This document shows positions 12,145 through 26,369 of a stretch of DNA of 64,000 nucleotides, piece after piece. Source of the DNA: Chrysemys picta bellii (lineage: Eukaryota; Chordata; Testudines; Emydidae); assembly GCF_011386835.1 (NCBI RefSeq), contig NC_088797.1:99210264-99274263 (forward strand), given 5' to 3'. The stretch's first letter is position 1; every line of letters begins with the position of its first letter. Both the position numbers and the translations under genes were made by a program. Under the pieces are notes generated by a model. That model saw only the letters and a list, made by a program, of their open reading frames with translations, was not told the DNA's origin and did no database searches.

Positions 12145-12821
12145 CAGTATCCATTTTTGGAAATCCAATCTCTTCAGTTTTATGCAGCACCAAATATTTA
12201 AGATAGCCAGCACTAATCCACTCATTGACAGCATTTTAATGCATTGCAAATAAATACATTTAACAATTGCTATCAGGCAACATCAAAAGGGAGGGTTCAC
12301 ATATTAACTAGGGAATAATTCCTGTTCCCTGTTCGCAGCTATTTAGAACATCGGACTATTTAAAGATAATGCTGGAGATTAGATTGGAACTTATCATGAG
12401 CCTACCAGTTTGAGAATATGGTAGGCTACTGAATAATCTCTTGATAAATAAGGCAATACAGGTTATTTTTAAAGGATAGTTTCATTAAGGTGAAATGTAT
12501 CCTCCCGCTCAATGAACCCCCTAGTAATTGGGCTATGTAAGGGGATCTCCATGGGGACTAAGGGAGAAAGGATTCACACATTCAATAAAGCCAAGGGAAA
12601 ATGTTGTTCTGCTCATCACAAGCCACTGTTCTAGAATATAGGTGGAATAATGGGCATTGCTGTTCTATACCCGCCAGGCAGAGTTATTAGATCTGCATAA
12701 CTGCAGATCCCACAGTATTGCTCCAGCCTGCCCTACAATATCCCCTATACACCAGCATATTTGAAACTGGCATGGAATTCCCCTCCAAAGCATACAGGAA
12801 ACAAACAGTCACATCATAGGC

Positions 12822-13113
12822 CTTGGCTACACTGGCGCTTTACAGCGCTGCAACTTTCTCACTCAGGGGCGTGAAAAAAACACCCCCCCTGAGCGCAGCA
12901 AGTTACAGCGCTGTAAAGCACCAGTGTAAACAGTGCCCCAGTGCTGGGAGTCGTTGCTCCCAGCGCTGTAAGCTAATCCCCTCGGGGAGATGGAGTACCT
13001 GCAGTGCTGGAAGAGCTCTCTTCCAGCGCTGGCGCCGCAACCACACTCACACTTCAAAGCGCTCCGCGGGAGCGCTCCCGCGGCAGCGCTTTGGAGTTTT
13101 GAGTGTAGCCTAT
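12822..13113. mobile_element. DNA-transposon MITE rich in GCGCTG motifs
   Basis: Outer inverted ends TTGGCTACACT and GAGTGTAGCC enclose several palindromes built on CAGCGCTG and GAGCGCT. I see no clear target duplication. The long open frames across it are compositional. Confidence 0.6.
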
Positions 13114-13841
13114 TCCTCACCAGCACAACCTCACTGCAGGGCTTACGTGGTGCAGAGGGCCTTGTGTCAGCTCTCCATACCCTCAAAGCACAATCCATCC
13201 ATGTACTTGTGTTAGAAATTGTTACCTGCACTTGTGATTGTGCAGTATTTCCTGAAGCTAGAACCAGTGACCTAGCAATGAAGGTCTTCATATCTCACAA
13301 ACTATTTGGAAAGCAGCACAGCAACATTCAACGTGGATTTGGAAAACAAACCAAAAGCTCCTTTTCCCTCATAACACTACACAACATTGTATTTATGTGC
13401 GCTCATGCTGATAACCCGCCAAAACACCTTAAAACCACAAGGGTTAAATGGCAATGTGGTTTCAGACAAAATCTACAGTAGGACAGTGTAAAGCCCGTCA
13501 TAATAAAAATAAAACACACTTCCCAAGCAAAAAAATGTCCCTTTACCCATAAATAAACCCTTATCAACACACACACACACCAGAGGTGAAATAAAAGTGT
13601 CTTCCTCCATTCCATGAAAGACCTCAGTTCACAGATGAGCTCTGGCATAAAGCTGAGACGAGCATTCCAAAGCTGTATGTGCTCTGCCTTCTGCCCTCTG
13701 GAGAATATATCATGGGATCATCAGCAATTCTAGCCTCACTGACTTTAGGTGCCATGATGGGAGTTAGAACAGCAGACATTCCCTCAGATATACTGATCCT
13801 AGATAGTAGGTTTTTTGTTTTTAAACAACAGCTTGAGGTTA

Positions 13842-13930
13842 TGATCCTACAAAGACTTATGCACATGCTTAACCTTACTGGTCTATTTGTGTGCATGAAG
13901 TTAAGTACATGCATGTGGCTTTGTAGGACT
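13842..13930. mobile_element. Palindromic MITE of the 'tgcttaacttta' family
   Basis: TGATCCTACAAAGACTTATG and CATGTGGCTTTGTAGGACT are inverted ends, with GCTTAACCTT and AAGTTAAG inside. Confidence 0.6.
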
Positions 13931-14471
13931 TTGAAGTGCACTCACTGAACTAGAGACCACCAAGCTGCTCATAAAGCACTCGCATAACTAGTCCTTAGAG
14001 ACATTAGAAAGTTAGGCTGCACTAGCTGCAGCCTATGTGTAGCTTTCAAGGGAAACCCCGATCAGAGTGCTGTTCAGTAACTGAGCCCAGAGATCACAAG
14101 AGATTGGGACTTTTTAATATTTCTGGGGTTGAAAAAAATAGTCATTCTGACTTGTATGAGTGGCTCATGCTAAAAAATTGCTTCCAAATTGTAAAGTATA
14201 CTTACCTTCCTGGGCAAAACACACTAACACAGGGCCTAGTGCTTTGCAACTGAAGTAATGGGAGCTTTGTTTGAGCAAAAATTGCAGAATCTGACCCAAA
14301 GAGAAGAGCTATAGGTTAGATGCATTAGGTATTTCCCTGATATACAAGTGTAATGCTCACAGACCCTATTCGACAGAGGGCTGTGACCTCTGGAGCTTAG
14401 TGCATGAGCCTGTACGGCGTGAGCTAAAAACAAGGTGGCTCTTAGCTAAGGCTCTAGAGCAACTCATTTAA

Positions 14472-14489
14472 CTCTCTCTCTCTCTCTCT
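14472..14489 (+). repeat. (CT)n microsatellite
   Basis: A perfect run of CT dinucleotides, nine units. Confidence 0.9.
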
Positions 14490-16743
14490 AAGTGGTCTTG
14501 ATGCCACTAGAGGTGACAGAACACCACACCTAAGAGGTGTGTGGGTTACACAAACATCCAGTACCCTTTATAAATTGCAACCTTAAGGTTCTGATCCTGC
14601 AAACTCTTAGGCACACGAATAACTCTACTCAAAAGTGAGCAGACCTTTTGACTTCATTGTGGACCTTTCATCTGAATTGTTGTTCATGTGCACAAGTGAA
14701 AAGTCCCACTCTGTTATGAACACCAACAAATCCTCAGCAGCTGAAACAGTGCCTCTCAGTGAACTACAACAGTCAATCTTCAGCAGCACATAACAATTAG
14801 TATTGTGGTTACTTAGTATGTGAGGAAAAGTGCAGGTGCTGTGGCATTCTGATCCACTTTGAATTAGTTCACCCAGCCTTCCTCTAACTGCAAGAAGATC
14901 TATTTCATCATATGTCCATAATATGGCACATTTAGGAAACAGTTGATGGAGTAAAAAGATCAAGAAAGTGTTGGAACATGCTGAAGGAAAAGAAGCAACT
15001 AGAAAACAAATGGTTAAAGCATTTGTTAGCAATAAGGATTAAATATGGTGAAAGAGAATTCTCAGCCTTGGTACCCAGTAGGGGAGCCTTGCCGGTGCCT
15101 GGATAAGCAGGGAAAAGCCTTGTACACAGACCTTGATATCTCCTCACTAAAGCCATGTTTGCAGTGAAGGACATTGATAGAGATTTAAAAAAAAAAAAAG
15201 ACAAGGGGAAAAAAATGTAGTGCAACTTTCCAGAACGAAAAGTTCTCTCCCAGGTTTACATTTTCCAACCCATTGACGTATGTGAAAGAAAAAACAAGCG
15301 ATAACTTCTCATCCTCACTGCACATCTCAGGCCATCTCTTCTAATCATTCCTTTTGTCAGTTGCACTCCCTCACATACCTCCCCTGGCCCACAAGTGATC
15401 CTTTCCAAGTTTTCAGCACTTTTACTAAGCAATGCTTTTGTGCACCCAACCTGCAGGTGCACCAGAGTCCTTGGCAAGGGGCAAGCTGATTATCACTTAT
15501 GAAAACAGCTACACTGTATTGTCCATACTTCTTCAAGGTCTTGAGCAAGGCATAAATGCTGATGAAAAAGAAGTTGATGCAGGCAGAGCTTCAGAGGGCT
15601 AATCAGGTAAGTCTTATTTGTTGTTTGCAGAGAAGGCTTTACAGTACTTTGCAGTTTACATACAACGTTTTTTCTAACTCTCTTATGTTTGTTTTACTTA
15701 TCTAATGGCTTTATACAATCAAACAAAACTTTAGTATTGTACAATAATTCTGACTTCATGCTAATGAGAATGCTATCTTGTTAATGACCTGAAATTCATC
15801 TTTAGATGATTTGTGGAGAAATTATTGTTATTGACTTTTTCCTTCTGCAGACTCCATATCTTATTTGTTTTTAAAGATACTAACTTAAATTGATTCATTT
15901 TCTATATACTGAATATTGTTAAAACAATATTGATGATTGATATATTTAGTCATCACTTTCTTGTGTTTTAACCACTGTTCTAACCTGTATCCATTGGGGG
16001 ATATTTCAAGAAAACAGATACTGTTTCAAGGGTAATTACTGATTTATATTCTCATTAACATATGTGTTTACACTTTAGGTTTCCTTGCCAACTGTTGGAT
16101 TTCTTTTGATTCTGCTCGTTGTTCCTTTTTCCTATGCATATACTTCTTTGAGAATTGGAACTAAAGAGGCATAGGGCATGGGAAAATGGGGCGACTGAGG
16201 TACTCCACCGCTCACTCTACAAAGCATCTTTGGGAGGCATGTGGGGGAAAAAATGAAAGCATAGTAAGTACCTGGTATAAACAAACAGGTTAATTGTGAA
16301 ATTCTAAGGGTAGAAAAATGCTTATTAATAGTAATGTGTAACAATTTATATAATATTTACTCAGATACACTAGCTGAATGTTTGTCTCATGTTAATACAT
16401 TTATTATAATTTCTTGTCATGGGAGTAACAATATTTAGTACACGCCTATTTATTCAATTACAAGAATCAATATGAATTTGTTAGAGGTTCCTTCTTAAAG
16501 AAATGCTTAGGGCTCACTCCTGTAGTCCTTACTCAAGCAAAGCTACCATTAAATTAATGGGAGTTTTGCCGGACTAAGACTGCAAAAGTGGGCACTTTGG
16601 GTCAAATCCAGAGCCTACTGAAATCAGTGAGATTCTTTTTATTGAGTTCAGTGAACCCTGGATGAGGCCCATAGGACCAGTCATGCCATTGTTATGAATG
16701 CTGGTGGTCTTTAATGGGACTACTCATGGGAATAAGGATCACA

Positions 16744-16842
16744 GAGTTCTTAGGGCCCAATCCTGCAAAATGCCGAGTGCCTCTTGTATGGTGCTGAGGA
16801 CTCACAGCTTCCACTGAAGTCATCTTGCAAGATCAGGCCATT
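16744..16842. mobile_element. Palindromic MITE ('cccaatcctgcaa' family)
   Basis: GGGCCCAATCCTGCAAAATG at the left and CTTGCAAGATCAGGCC at the right are inverted. A sister copy lies at 18373-18463. Confidence 0.55.
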
Positions 16843-18372
16843 AGTCTGAAACAAGTAAAGAAAGATAAGACTCACTTTTTCCTTTGTTTCATCCACAGGT
16901 ATTTGGAAAGTGCAACCTGTAACCTGACTCCAATTTTTCACTCAACAGGAAAATAGCCATTCATCGCAGTGCTTTTATGTCTAATTAATTTTATTTAGTT
17001 TTGATACAGATATGTGATTTCTGGAAAAAGGGTCCAGAGAAAATGAAATAAATTTGAATTATATGTACTACAAGTGAAATAGAAATCTAATATTTTAATC
17101 ATAAATCAGAAGTTTGCTTAATACTGTATCACAAAATCTAACAACACTACTTTGGTTATTGCTACATGTTTATATAAAGCAGGGCCATGTCATATTACAT
17201 GGCATTCAATTTCTAACATATACTGTTATTATGCCACACAATACAGGCTAATTTAAAATTATACTTAAACTAAGTCAATACAGAGATACAAAGCCATATT
17301 TTCTATTGCCTTTAGCATGTAGAGTTTTGGAGAACTTTCATTTTACTTGTGAGTCATTCTTTTCCATATATTAAAGAATAATAAAAATATTCTACCCACA
17401 ACTCTGTGTATTATTCATATATTTCATATTGAGGCTGGGTGGAGGGGAGAGTCAGAGGTAATTTAAACAATATATGTTAGTAACAATGCATTTTCTTAAA
17501 TGTTTGCAAGATGCTTGAAGGGTGTTTGAATGGAATAAAATAATTGAATTGTGTTTTTCATAACACTTTAATTAAACCAAAATGCATCACCACTATTAAA
17601 GAACAAAAGGGATACAAAACAAATGAAAATAAAAACAATCTTGTTGCCGAGAGGGGAAACTCCATACAATGTATGTGCTACTCAAATCCTGAGGAGATTT
17701 TGTATTAGAAATCAAAATATAAAAATGCAATTAAATAGACTATGGAATTGGTATGATGCTTGTGGAAAGCTCCCTTGTGTAAGAATTATGATCTATTTTT
17801 ATATCCAAAGTGCATCCCACCAGGGTGCTCAAAGACACATGTACAATATGATTAAAACCACACACACACACAAAATACAATTAAACCCATAGTTTAAATG
17901 GGCACCATCTTAAAAGTCAAAATGAATCAGACATGGGTACATGGGCACTGTAAGCCCATTAAAGGATATAGAGACAAAAGTGTGGTGGGAAGGACTGCTA
18001 ATAAATATGGGGCCCAAGAGCAGTCATACTAAAAATGTTTGTAGGAGGAGAAGATTAAAGGTAGAGTGTGAAGCACTGAGGTGCATGTCAACAGGGAGAG
18101 AAATCCAAACCTTGGGGCCCAAAACAGGAGTGGTCTCTCTTTTCTTTTGAAATTTAGATTAACAGCTTTCAAAAAAAGCAAATTAGAACAGCTGAGATTT
18201 TGGTAATAGCTTGAAAGTCAAGAAACCAATATAATGCACTCCCTGCAGCAAAAAATGAATGTGCTTCATTCACTGACTATTTTATGGGGTAGTCAATGAA
18301 GAGAAGTTCAGTTCATTCATACATATCCATTGAAAGGCATTTATCCTGCTAGGAAATAAGAGGCAGAGTTTT

Positions 18373-18463
18373 AGGGCCCCAGTCCTGAGAGGTGCTAAGT
18401 ACTCCCAACTCAGAGTCAGTGGAAGCTATGACTCCTCAGCATCTCATAGGATCAGGCCTTAAA
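18373..18463. mobile_element. Palindromic MITE ('cccaatcctgcaa' family)
   Basis: GGGCCCCAGTCCTGAGAGGT and ATCTCATAGGATCAGGCC are inverted, with AGTCAGTGGAAG near the centre. Confidence 0.55.
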
Positions 18464-21029
18464 GGCTAATGAAATCATTAAATGGGCTGGTATCTAAGAA
18501 TACAGGGTGGAATTTTCAAAATCACTAAGTGACTTAAGAGTGCAAGTTTCATTGAAAGTCATTTAGGTGCTTTAGAAAATCCCTCCGTTTGTGTCAGTCT
18601 AACTTTCACCATTCCAAATATCATTGACTAGCATTCCAGTCATGGGGCCAAAATTAAGCTTCACAAGCCATTACATATTGCTGTGCTTACCTGCTTTGCT
18701 GGATGGGGGCCTGAGCAGGAAGAGGGGGGGAGCAGAGTGTAGTGGCTGGAGAAGGAGATAGGTGCAGGCAAGAAGCTGCAGCAAAATTCCCTGTCTCTTC
18801 ATGACGTTACTAAATCCAAACTTTACTCCAGCTAAGCAACACTAATTAAAAAAAACAAAAAAAACAAAAAAAAACCCACATTGCTAATAGGGTTAATGCA
18901 AGGGTTAAATTAATCTGTTTTTGCCAAGTGAAATGGAGGCTTTTTCATTGGGATTAGTAGGGGGTGGGGATGAGAAAATTCAGCCATCCCCAGCCTTAAA
19001 AAAAAATGGGGGGGTGAGGGAGGAAGGGGTGCAAAAACTTCAGTGAACCCCCGCGCCCCCCCCCCCCCCCGACACACACACACACTCATCTCCAGAAAGA
19101 CTGAGATTGAGGGAAACTGATAAACGAATGTGAGGAATACAACATGCATAGAGGTATATGCTACTTAGCCAAATATTTAAACACACATTAAGGCAATATT
19201 AAGGGTCTGACTGAAAAATACAAAGGAAAGGAAATTCAGTGTTAAGTCTTTTACTGTCCTATTATGCTTCAGCACTGCAGAGTTCACAGTGCTGAAATAC
19301 TTTAGCACAATGACCTGACTTAAAAATGAAGTGGAAGCCTTTAGCAAAATGCCTTTGCAAGACTATACTTACAGAGTTCATTTAATTTGTCATTTTAAGG
19401 GCAATTGTTAGGGAAAGGAAAGACTTTTATGACGCCCACTTCTATAGATACAAGACACTGATCACCTGCATCACAGCCAGTTACTGGAGTTTAAAGATAC
19501 CATGAAATGTATGTTATCTTCCTCTGCATTGCCATGTACTCTGTGGAATCATTAATCTCCAAGCAACAGATAGCATAGATCAGGGCCATTCAAAGATTTT
19601 ATCTTAAAACACAGAAAAAAGAAAGGAAGAAAAGCAGCAGAAAGCAGGAGCTGCACAGAGGGAAAAACTGTTCTATTACATAACTCCAATTCCTGAAACG
19701 TGCCTGAGGATGCCTGTCCCTGTAAACCTTAAAACCAGGCTCTTTCTTGGGCCTCTCATTCCCAAAAAACACTTTGCACCAGTCTCTCTGTCATACAGTA
19801 CATATCGGGTGAAGAAAGAGCTGGGGAAATTTTCCTCCACTAAAACCCCCTTTCCAAAGCTGCTTCTAATTTGTCAAGGAGCTCAGTAACTAATTATCAT
19901 AAATTACTCACTACTTTTTTGTCCATGAGGGGGAACAAGGGAGAAAAAAAAAAAAATAAATAAATAAAAATAAAAGAGCTGCAGTTTGGCTATGTTGAGG
20001 CAGGGCCCCCCAGTATCCTAGGTGGCACCAGTCTGCTCCAATGTATTTCCTACCTTGGCTGTCCTAGCTGAGGTGACTCAGACCTCTTCAGTCAGTTTTC
20101 TTCCTCTCACAGTGACTGACAAGGGCTGTTTCCATCAGGGAGGATTTCCCCCATCTCTCTGCCCTTCCTCTCTATTCTCTTCTCTCAGTTAATTGTCATC
20201 TCTCTTCCTATTTTCCGTCTTCTCCATTTTATCCCCTACTTCTCCCTCCCCCACCCCTGCCCAGTCTCCCTAATTCTCATCACCATGTCCTCAAGGTATT
20301 TCTCTCTTCCTCCCTGGAATCTGCTGCTTTTTGGTTGGGAGTGGGGCAATTCTTACAGGTTTCTCCTCCTCTTGTGAGTAGTACTTACTCAGAAAGGTGA
20401 ACCATCAGTGTCAAGTTTCTTATTCCCTTTGCCAAAAAACATCATTTTACCCCACCTACATCCCATCCCATTCAAAAAGGGAAAGTAAAGGAGAGAAAAG
20501 TGGAAGCATTGCTTTGTGAATAGCACTCATCTTGATTATATGCTGCTATTTTTGAACAGCTATGGGCCAGATCCAGCAAATCTTTACTTATGCTTTTGAC
20601 ATTACTCAAGAGTAATCCCATTGATTCCCCAAGATTGCTTTCTTTGCTTACACTTTTCCTAAAACCAATTCTAAAGGTTCTGCTCATTCATGCCCAGATT
20701 CAAAAGAACACAGGAGCAGGTGCTTAATTTTAAACATTGAATCAGGACCTCATCAAATGAACAGAAACAATATCATGGAAAATCAAATAAAAAAATTAAC
20801 CAACACAGCCTGAATTTTAGATGCCCAGCACTCTTAGATAACTGCTCATGGTCAAAACTACACACCAATAATTTTTCATAGAAACTACGCAATTCTAAAT
20901 AATGAGTAATTTTTCAAAAAGTATAAGTTACTTGCAGTTCACAAAAGCAAGAGAAGTTCAATGTATCTAATAAATCATTCACTATAAATTATACACTCAG
21001 CTTTGATTTCCTCACACCCCAAAGTTTTG

Positions 21030-21071
21030 AATGGCTGGTCCCTTCTAGTCCTATTCTTCTATGATTCTATG
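21030..21071 (+). mobile_element. Short CR1 3'-end fragment
   Basis: GGTCCCTTCTAGTCCTATTC followed by TATGATTCTATG matches the CR1 terminus only. Confidence 0.65.
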
Positions 21072-23442
21072 TCCTGTTAAACAATTTTGTGCATTGGGTC
21101 TCAAGATTACAAATGAGGATGATTCTAGAATTTTGCACAGAATCTTGTTTTTTTTAAATACTTTCCCATATTTATTATGAAAAAGTAACAGGTCATGATT
21201 TTTCCACATTATTACATTAGGATCAGGGCCTAGTTTTGTGGATGTAACAGCAATGAGGAGTGAACACAGTTTGAGTCCTAATCTCACTCTGTGGGACATT
21301 TTTCAGAAACAAAATATAGAAATGGAAACTCATAAGAACAACATAAGCTGCCGCACTACAATAAAATGTAGGCCAGGTCAAGCATATATACACAAAAATC
21401 ATATTCACAGTTAAATCTGAACAACGGTCTCCCAATAGATAGGCCCCTACTTTAAATGACAAAGGTATTTTTCATAATCATTTCTCTCATTATTTATAAA
21501 TAACCCTCTTGAAACTTTAAAAGAAAACTCGATCCCTGACTGACATAACTTTTCCTGCTACCAGGTGCATACACACGGCTTTGTGATGTGGGGAGTTTGC
21601 TCACTGTGAGCTCTGCATTTTGCTGGTGATTGTATTTATATTTTGTTTAGAAAAACACAGAACAAACATTTGTTTTGAACCATGACCCCTCCTGTCCTAC
21701 CAGTATCAATCTTCACAGTACAACCAAAATACAACTCAGTGTTACCAGACCCTGAAATGCCAAGCATCTTAAGCCTAATCCTTAAGACTTGTATATGCTC
21801 CCATTTTGTAACTACTTACTTTTACTTGATTTTTCTTACTGTAGATGATCCTAAATTCTGCCTTAATAAATCAAGCAGACTAGTGGAGTCTGCTAGTTCA
21901 AGGCCTGCAGCTAATCTTCAGGCCAACTTTCCCTCCTACAGATGGAGTTTCTCTCTTTGCAGCACCAGGGACATTATCTTTCTAAAAGAAAAGAGAGGTC
22001 ATTCATAACAAGGTTTGGGACTGATGTTTTGCATTACAATTGCAGGAATGCAGTTAATATCACTGTGTACTTGTGCAATAGCTCCCCTGTAAAAGCATTT
22101 TATGATATGTAATTAAGAAGACATGAAAATCTATTTTCCAAGTCATTGTAGCTCATCTAAATCTAACTTTGTTACATGAATCCACATTCTTTTATGAATA
22201 CCTCTTTTGTCTAATTGGAATATATTTTATGATTTATGCATGAATGCCTGTTATTAGCTTACATTTATATAGAATATTTTATTGCAAAGTATTTTTACAA
22301 ATTTTATTCCTGATTTGGCAATCAGATCGACGTGAGCAAATCACTGCACCCACATGCTGCCCAATGGAAACCAGTGGGTGAAATCCACTCCATCCACACA
22401 GGGCCCAAGCATTGGCCTCTATGCAAGTGGCTTGTGGAAGAGATTAAATTCACCTCACAACCCAAGGCCAATGTGCAAGTCTACTACACCAGCCACAGCC
22501 ACTCTGCTCAAGTCACTTGAGAATTGGGTCACCTGGGCCATCCCTACTGCAGCCTTTTCTCCAGCATTCATCTTCATTCATTCGTTCTTCTTCCTCTGTA
22601 CATTCATCTTCCTCTGTACAATCTATACGGGGCTTAAGTAGAGTGGAGAGCCTTACTCTGATCCTGCAGACCACAACAAACAAATCTCACCCCACATACA
22701 GGTCCATAACCACAAGAGACCCAGGATATTTTTGTCCAAAAAAGAGCATTAGCTATGTATTACTTGCACATGTTAAAAACAAAAACAAAACAAAACCTTC
22801 AATAGTCCAATCAGGGAGCAGAAACAAGTCCATACAACTTAGGTGATGACCAATCATACACCACAAAAAGCAAATAACCAAAGTGATCAATTCATGAGCA
22901 ACCTATAAGGTGAAAAGGGTCATCCTATGCTGTTTAGAACACACATTTGAATAATTAATACATTTCACAACACAAAACTGTTTCATAAACCATCTTCCAA
23001 ACAGAAAAAATGTACTAAAATGGTACCATTTCTGAAATTCAAACAATTCTAAATGATATAATAGCAATTATATATAGCTACAAAATTATTTGGAGCTTTG
23101 GACATTCAGATGACACTATGAAAAAACCTAGCAACATAAATTTTGATACTCCATGAATATTTCTGGGTTTCAACAACAAAACAAAAAACACCAACAAACC
23201 AACCCAGATACCAAAGCTTGACAAGTCCATTTACAAGACAGAATGCTAAGAAATATAATTTGGTGTTTAACTTTAATGTCAAATATTTTAAATGCTAAAC
23301 AGCTGCTTTCACAATGGAGAATTTTCATAGAACTGGGCAAGCAAATGAGTTGAATCTAAGGCAGAGTGTCTGACACTTTACCAAATGTTTGGTCACTTAG
23401 TACTTCATAATTGTCATGATGCTCAACATTGTCACCACCTGG

Positions 23443-23750
23443 CAGTGGCGGATTAGCCACTAGGCCAACGGGGCCCATACCCAACAGGGCCTTGGCCAAC
23501 AGGGGGGCCTTGGAAAAATGGGTGCCCCTGGGCACCGACCTGTTCCACCCACCCGGCACTCCTACCGAGGAGCAGAGTCAGGGTGTGGGGGCTTGCCCCG
23601 CTCCGCTTGCCAGGCAGCAGGAGAAATCCCTGCACCCTGACTCCGCTCCCAGGCAGAAGCGCCGGGTGGGGAGTCGGGGGGACTGCAGGCAGAAGGGGTG
23701 GTGAGGAGCCCCCACTTGCTCTGGCTCCAGGACCCTACAAAACCATAAAC
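23443..23750. mobile_element. Partial hAT-like element
   Basis: It begins CAGTGGCGGATTAGCCAC, a terminus I recognise from reptile hAT elements, followed by GC-rich interior. No matching right terminus is found, so it appears 3'-truncated; the end is approximate. Confidence 0.5.
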
Positions 23751-23804
23751 GGGCAGTCACTTCTATTCAAAAGCACATCCATAAGCACTTCTATTAAGGC
23801 ATAG

Positions 23805-24052
23805 TTATGTCACTGCAGCTCTGCTGCTGTAGTGTAGACGCTTCCGACATCGATGGAAAGGGTTTTTCCATCGATGCAGTTAATTCACCTCTCCAAGAGG
23901 CAGTATCTAGGTAAATGGAAGAATGCTTCCGTTGAGCTAACCGCATCTACATCAGGGGTTAGGTTGATCTGACTACGGTGCTCGGGAGGCAAAATTTTTC
24001 ATAGCCCTGAGCAACACAGTTAGGTTGATAATTTTTTAAGTGTAGACAAGGC
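23805..24052. mobile_element. Harbinger-like MITE, 5'-truncated
   Basis: It matches the element at 38512 through the GTGTAGACGCTTCC block, the CATCGATGGAAAGGG palindrome and the 3' end GTGTAGACAAGGC. The left terminus is missing. Confidence 0.6.
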
Positions 24053-24166
24053 TTATAGGGCTGTAACTCTACCAGTATTGGTGCCCTTTACACACAGTTG
24101 AGTATTTCCAGTTCCATCCAGAGGAGGGCATGTGTGTATATCTCTCTCACACACACATGCACTGTG

Positions 24167-24278
24167 TGGCTTGTAAGCTTCTCTCTCTCTCACCAACAGC
24201 AGATGGTCCAATAAAAGATATTACTTCACCCACCTTGTCTCTCTAATATCCTGGGACTGACATGGCTACAAAAATACA

Positions 24279-24279
<1 letters not shown>
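24167..24279 (+). mobile_element. Penelope-like fragment, second subfamily, no fold-back
   Basis: GTCCAATAAAAGATATTAC, CACCCACCTTGTCTCTC and CATGGCTAC match the copies at 6765 and 54723. It runs directly into a CA microsatellite. An eroded GTAAGCTTCTCTC at its 5' side may be a relic of the hammerhead region. Confidence 0.6.

Positions 24280-24280
<1 letters not shown>

Positions 24281-24317
<37 letters not shown>
24281..24317 (+). repeat. (CA)n microsatellite at a Penelope-like 3' end
   Basis: About eighteen perfect CA units start two bases after the element's 3' end. Confidence 0.95.
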
Positions 24318-24320
<3 letters not shown>

Positions 24321-25429
24321 AATATTACAACACTGATGGCATCCTGCATGTCTTGAAAATCACTGTCAATTACATAAACTCAGCTTTATGAAAATAATCC
24401 AGTCAAATAACTGGAAAACAAAACAGATAATACAATTTTCTGATGCAGAAATCCTGCCTAAGGAGTAGAATGCCACTGATACTCACTTTGAATTAACAGT
24501 ATCTTGATTTTAATGGTGTTTCACTTCTCAGAAACAGTGGTAACTCTAACTGATTAATTGAGTGCAAGCTTTCTCCTTTTAGCACATTTTCACAGTTGTA
24601 AACAAAATTTCTTCTAAGTGTGCCTGTACTCGTTTTCATGTAACTGGGGTGAAAGGCAATGATAACTCCTCTAACTGTTTTTCAATTATGCCAGGAGCAC
24701 TTAAAAAAAAAAAATCTGACAAGCAATACCAGTAGAAGCCAGACAAACCAACCACATCACAAAGCTCAGCCATTTATTTTCTTACAGCATGCTGGGCACA
24801 TTCCTCTTCTGGGGAAGGAGGCAGCTCGCTTTTCTCTGTAGTTACTCTCTCTCTGACCCAGGAGGGGCAGCGACAGACTCACTCCAAAGAAGAGAACTGT
24901 CTTTGAAGTGGAGGGGAATAAAGAGAAAAGTGGAGAGATCCCAGAGGAGCTCCCAAAACATTCATATCTTAATTAACATTCAGTATTCTTCAATTTAAAT
25001 GGACTGGACAAACTACATGCACTGTGCAGCCAATTCATTCAAAACATTACCCATTTTGCACTGGTGTAAACGATGAGCCAAACCCTGTAATTCTAACAAC
25101 TGCATTTATGTATGAAAGATCCCATGCAGGAGCAGAACAACAAATCATGGCCAAGGTTTTCAACTGCGGGAGCATAAGGTCAAGCACCATGGCCAAATTA
25201 AAGAATTTTGGGGCCCTGTGCACTATGGAGATTTTCCCCCCCCCCCAACCTTCCTTGGGATGAGAGGCCCTGGATGGGAAGTTGGGCCCTGCAGTGTGGG
25301 TGGCCCCGGTGGGATGGGGGTTGGGTTCTGCCTCCAGGATGGGGAGGCCTGGAGGGTGAGGTTGGAAAGCGAGCCTGCTCCTTGCCATGGCCTGTTGGCT
25401 GTCACTCCAGCATGCAGGTGGGACTAAAC

Positions 25430-26368
25430 TTCAGTGTACTGCCCCCACCACCACTCAAATTTGGCCCACTCACCCCTCCATCAAACCTATTGAGGGGCCA
25501 AGTCTGTTCAGGCAGGGGGTGGGGCTGATCCAAAGTGCCAAGGAAGGCAGACACCTATCCATGGAAGTTCACCCACTCTGGGCCTGATATCAGAGTATGT
25601 GTGTTAACCAGGTCGAGAGTCAGCCCCTCCACACAGACCCGGAGGTACAGCAGGCATCCTGGCATGGCCTTGGCAGCTCCCAGCACCTTGGGCTGTAGGT
25701 CTGGGGAAAACAGGGTGGCTACCCCCTATACCAACACCTCAGTGAGGTGGTTGAAGTACATCCCATCTCCCCTTTTCAGCCTCCATCTGGCTTTGGTAGC
25801 TGGATTGGTGAAAGTCTCCTGCAAGAAGATCACAGGGTACCTGGCACCTGTGAAAACTCACCCTACAGCCTCTGATTTTAAGTGATGCAAAGGTGGTGGG
25901 TTTCATCAGAGAGGTAGAGGATCATCATGCCCAGGAGCGCCACCTGCCCTCACCGAGCCACACAGCAATCCATGGTTGATTTGATCCCAAAGGCGATCAG
26001 GAAATCGTGGAAGCTGCAGGCCCACTGGTAGACTGTGGCCTGGTGTCCTGTTTCCTGGCCCTCTTGCCTTCCCCCATCAAGGCCCTCACAGCTTGGAGGA
26101 TAAAACTGAAATCCCCCCACCCCTGGAGAGCAAACTGCACCTTCCCCTGGAGCTACATATGTCTGCCAGGAACTGGCGCAGCTCATCCCACAAAGTGTCT
26201 GAGGCAGAGAGCTCCGTAGCCTCAATCAAGCCCAACAACTCCCAGCTGTCCTCCATCTGGGTCTCCTTAGCAGCCCTGCAGCCTAACGGCAGGGGCATGC
26301 TGGGACACATGTCCCTGCCCTGGTGCCAGCTCAGGACAGGGCTGCAGGCTAATTCACTCATATGCTAA
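25430..26368 (-). pseudogene. Tx1-like LINE, ORF2 endonuclease remnant
   Basis: Across frames on the minus strand, QETFTNPATKARW, then VATLFSPDLQP-like, then YLRVRVEGLTLNLVN-like segments appear in the order of a Tx1-type endonuclease domain. Frames are broken repeatedly. It is separated from ORF1 by the inserted LTR and cut off at about 25430. Confidence 0.55.
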
Positions 26369-26369
26369 T

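Larger units (their letters stand above)
13950..23400. other. Long AT-rich non-coding stretch
   Basis: Holds MITE relics (about 14590, 16500-16600, 16744, 18373, 20575), a CR1 tail at 21030 and homopolymers. No coding exon is supportable. Confidence 0.5.

Noticed and set aside
12990..13481. 163-codon open frame on +
   Set aside because: It lies largely across the GCGCTG-rich palindromic MITE; the complementary strand is equally open and no domain is visible.
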